A stretch of DNA of 64,000 nucleotides, taken from an uncultured Clostridia bacterium. GTDB lineage: Bacteria; Bacillota; Clostridia; Christensenellales; Borkfalkiaceae. A model generated the notes under the pieces. The model was given only the letters and a program-made list of their open reading frames with translations. It searched no databases and was not told the DNA's origin. The position numbers and the translations under genes are program-made. The stretch covers positions 1 to 64,000 of the forward strand of contig CAKQMB010000012.1 in NCBI GenBank assembly GCA_934254825.1. Reading direction: 5' to 3'. The stretch's first letter is position 1; every line of letters begins with the position of its first letter. This document shows positions 63,782-64,000 of this stretch, piece after piece.

Positions 63782-63994
63782 ATACAAAATTTATTAAAGG
63801 CTTTTGCAAAAAGAGCAAACGACATTTCGGAATCGAAATCAAAAAAAATCGACTCGAATCTTAAAGACGATACGGCTTTGATCATAGGCAAGGCGTATCG
63901 GAAATGCGGCGAATGGCTGTTTAAAGCCGTCGGCAGAGGAAGCCGCGCGGAGTCGATAGAAGATCTTGCGAACGAAGTCGTGCGGACGGAATAA
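63782..63994 (+). CDS. Small protein with a probable ATA start
   Basis: A 70-codon frame directly behind the transglutaminase gene. GGAGG lies at 63773-63777, but no ATG, GTG or TTG follows; the first near-start codon is ATA at 63782, four bases on. The product would begin MQNLLKAFAKRANDISES and is mostly charged and helical, with a KAYRKCGEWLFKAVGRG segment. It is in frame with the upstream gene, separated only by the TAA at 63767. So it is either a separate gene with a rare start, a gene with a sequencing error, or a readthrough extension. No function is recognised. Confidence 0.5.
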   Translation: MQNLLKAFAKRANDISESKSKKIDSNLKDDTALIIGKAYRKCGEWLFKAVGRGSRAESIEDLANEVVRTE

Positions 63995-64000
63995 ATCGCG

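Noticed and set aside
1..64000. CRISPR arrays, tRNA or rRNA genes, transposases, prophage genes
   Set aside because: I looked for regularly spaced direct repeats, cloverleaf patterns and typical transposase or phage proteins in the spacers and frames and saw none. A tRNA could be missed by eye.

Overview
The window looks like a chromosomal stretch from an anaerobic, monoderm, gut-type Clostridia bacterium, probably a metagenome-assembled contig. The grounds are eleven lipobox lipoproteins, two CUT1 sugar ABC permease pairs with no outer-membrane SusC/D genes, AraC-type regulators next to glycosidase genes, canonical TTGACA/TATAAT-type promoters, GGAGG ribosome sites with some TTG/GTG starts, and InlB-like and Ig-like surface repeats. 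The lineage is an inference; no rRNA or tRNA gene was seen.

Bases 1-16640 hold a glycan uptake locus. A GH94-type phosphorylase start and an AraC regulator lie on the minus strand. On the plus strand a GH130 phosphorylase is followed by a solute-binding lipoprotein, two CUT1 permeases, a 1427-residue secreted Ig-repeat protein, a DUF4838 lipoprotein, a BIG2 lipoprotein and an InlB-repeat lipoprotein. A 19-bp hairpin closes this run. A short stretch of REP-like hairpins and gene fragments follows.

Bases 17013-25322 hold an SGNH hydrolase, an AraC regulator on the minus strand, and a lipoprotein operon: a CX5R phosphatase, a duplicated-module InlB-repeat protein, an unrecognised 857-residue protein, and a solute-binding protein that is cut off. 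The cut-off gene runs directly into a 5'-truncated type I restriction HsdR gene (25318-27774). This is a genomic scar or an assembly join. A flavodoxin gene follows.

Bases 28825-55695 are a second carbohydrate region. It contains GH78-like plus esterase genes, a GH2 - uxaB - uxaA operon (galacturonate/tagaturonate catabolism), two AraC regulators, and a long operon. That operon runs from a CxxC-repeat surface protein through two permeases, a solute-binding protein, a DUF4091/GH123-like lipoprotein, a carbohydrate-binding-like lipoprotein, GH20-like and GH78-like enzymes to a nucleoside-hydrolase-fold enzyme. Together the GH78, GH2, esterase and UxaAB genes suggest pectin or rhamnogalacturonan-type glycans, with DUF4838, GH20 and GH123-like proteins pointing to amino-sugar or host glycans as well. 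No transporter ATPase is encoded, so a shared ATPase elsewhere is expected. A polysaccharide deacetylase on the minus strand ends this part.

Bases 57079-63994 are different in kind. They hold an XRE regulator with a five-cysteine insertion inside its HTH, then a vWA protein, a PP2C phosphatase with a long helical C-terminus, a Ser/Thr kinase, a zinc-ribbon membrane protein, a transglutaminase-fold protein and a small ORF lacking a standard start codon. The vWA-PP2C-kinase set resembles the TerY-P triad, in an arrangement I do not recognise.

Two window-wide signals stand out. An 11-bp motif (AATCGACTTAT) occurs exactly seven times plus two one-mismatch copies, in genes and in spacers. Three of the four AraC genes have a promoter -10 box only 6-8 bases before the start codon, which implies leaderless mRNAs.
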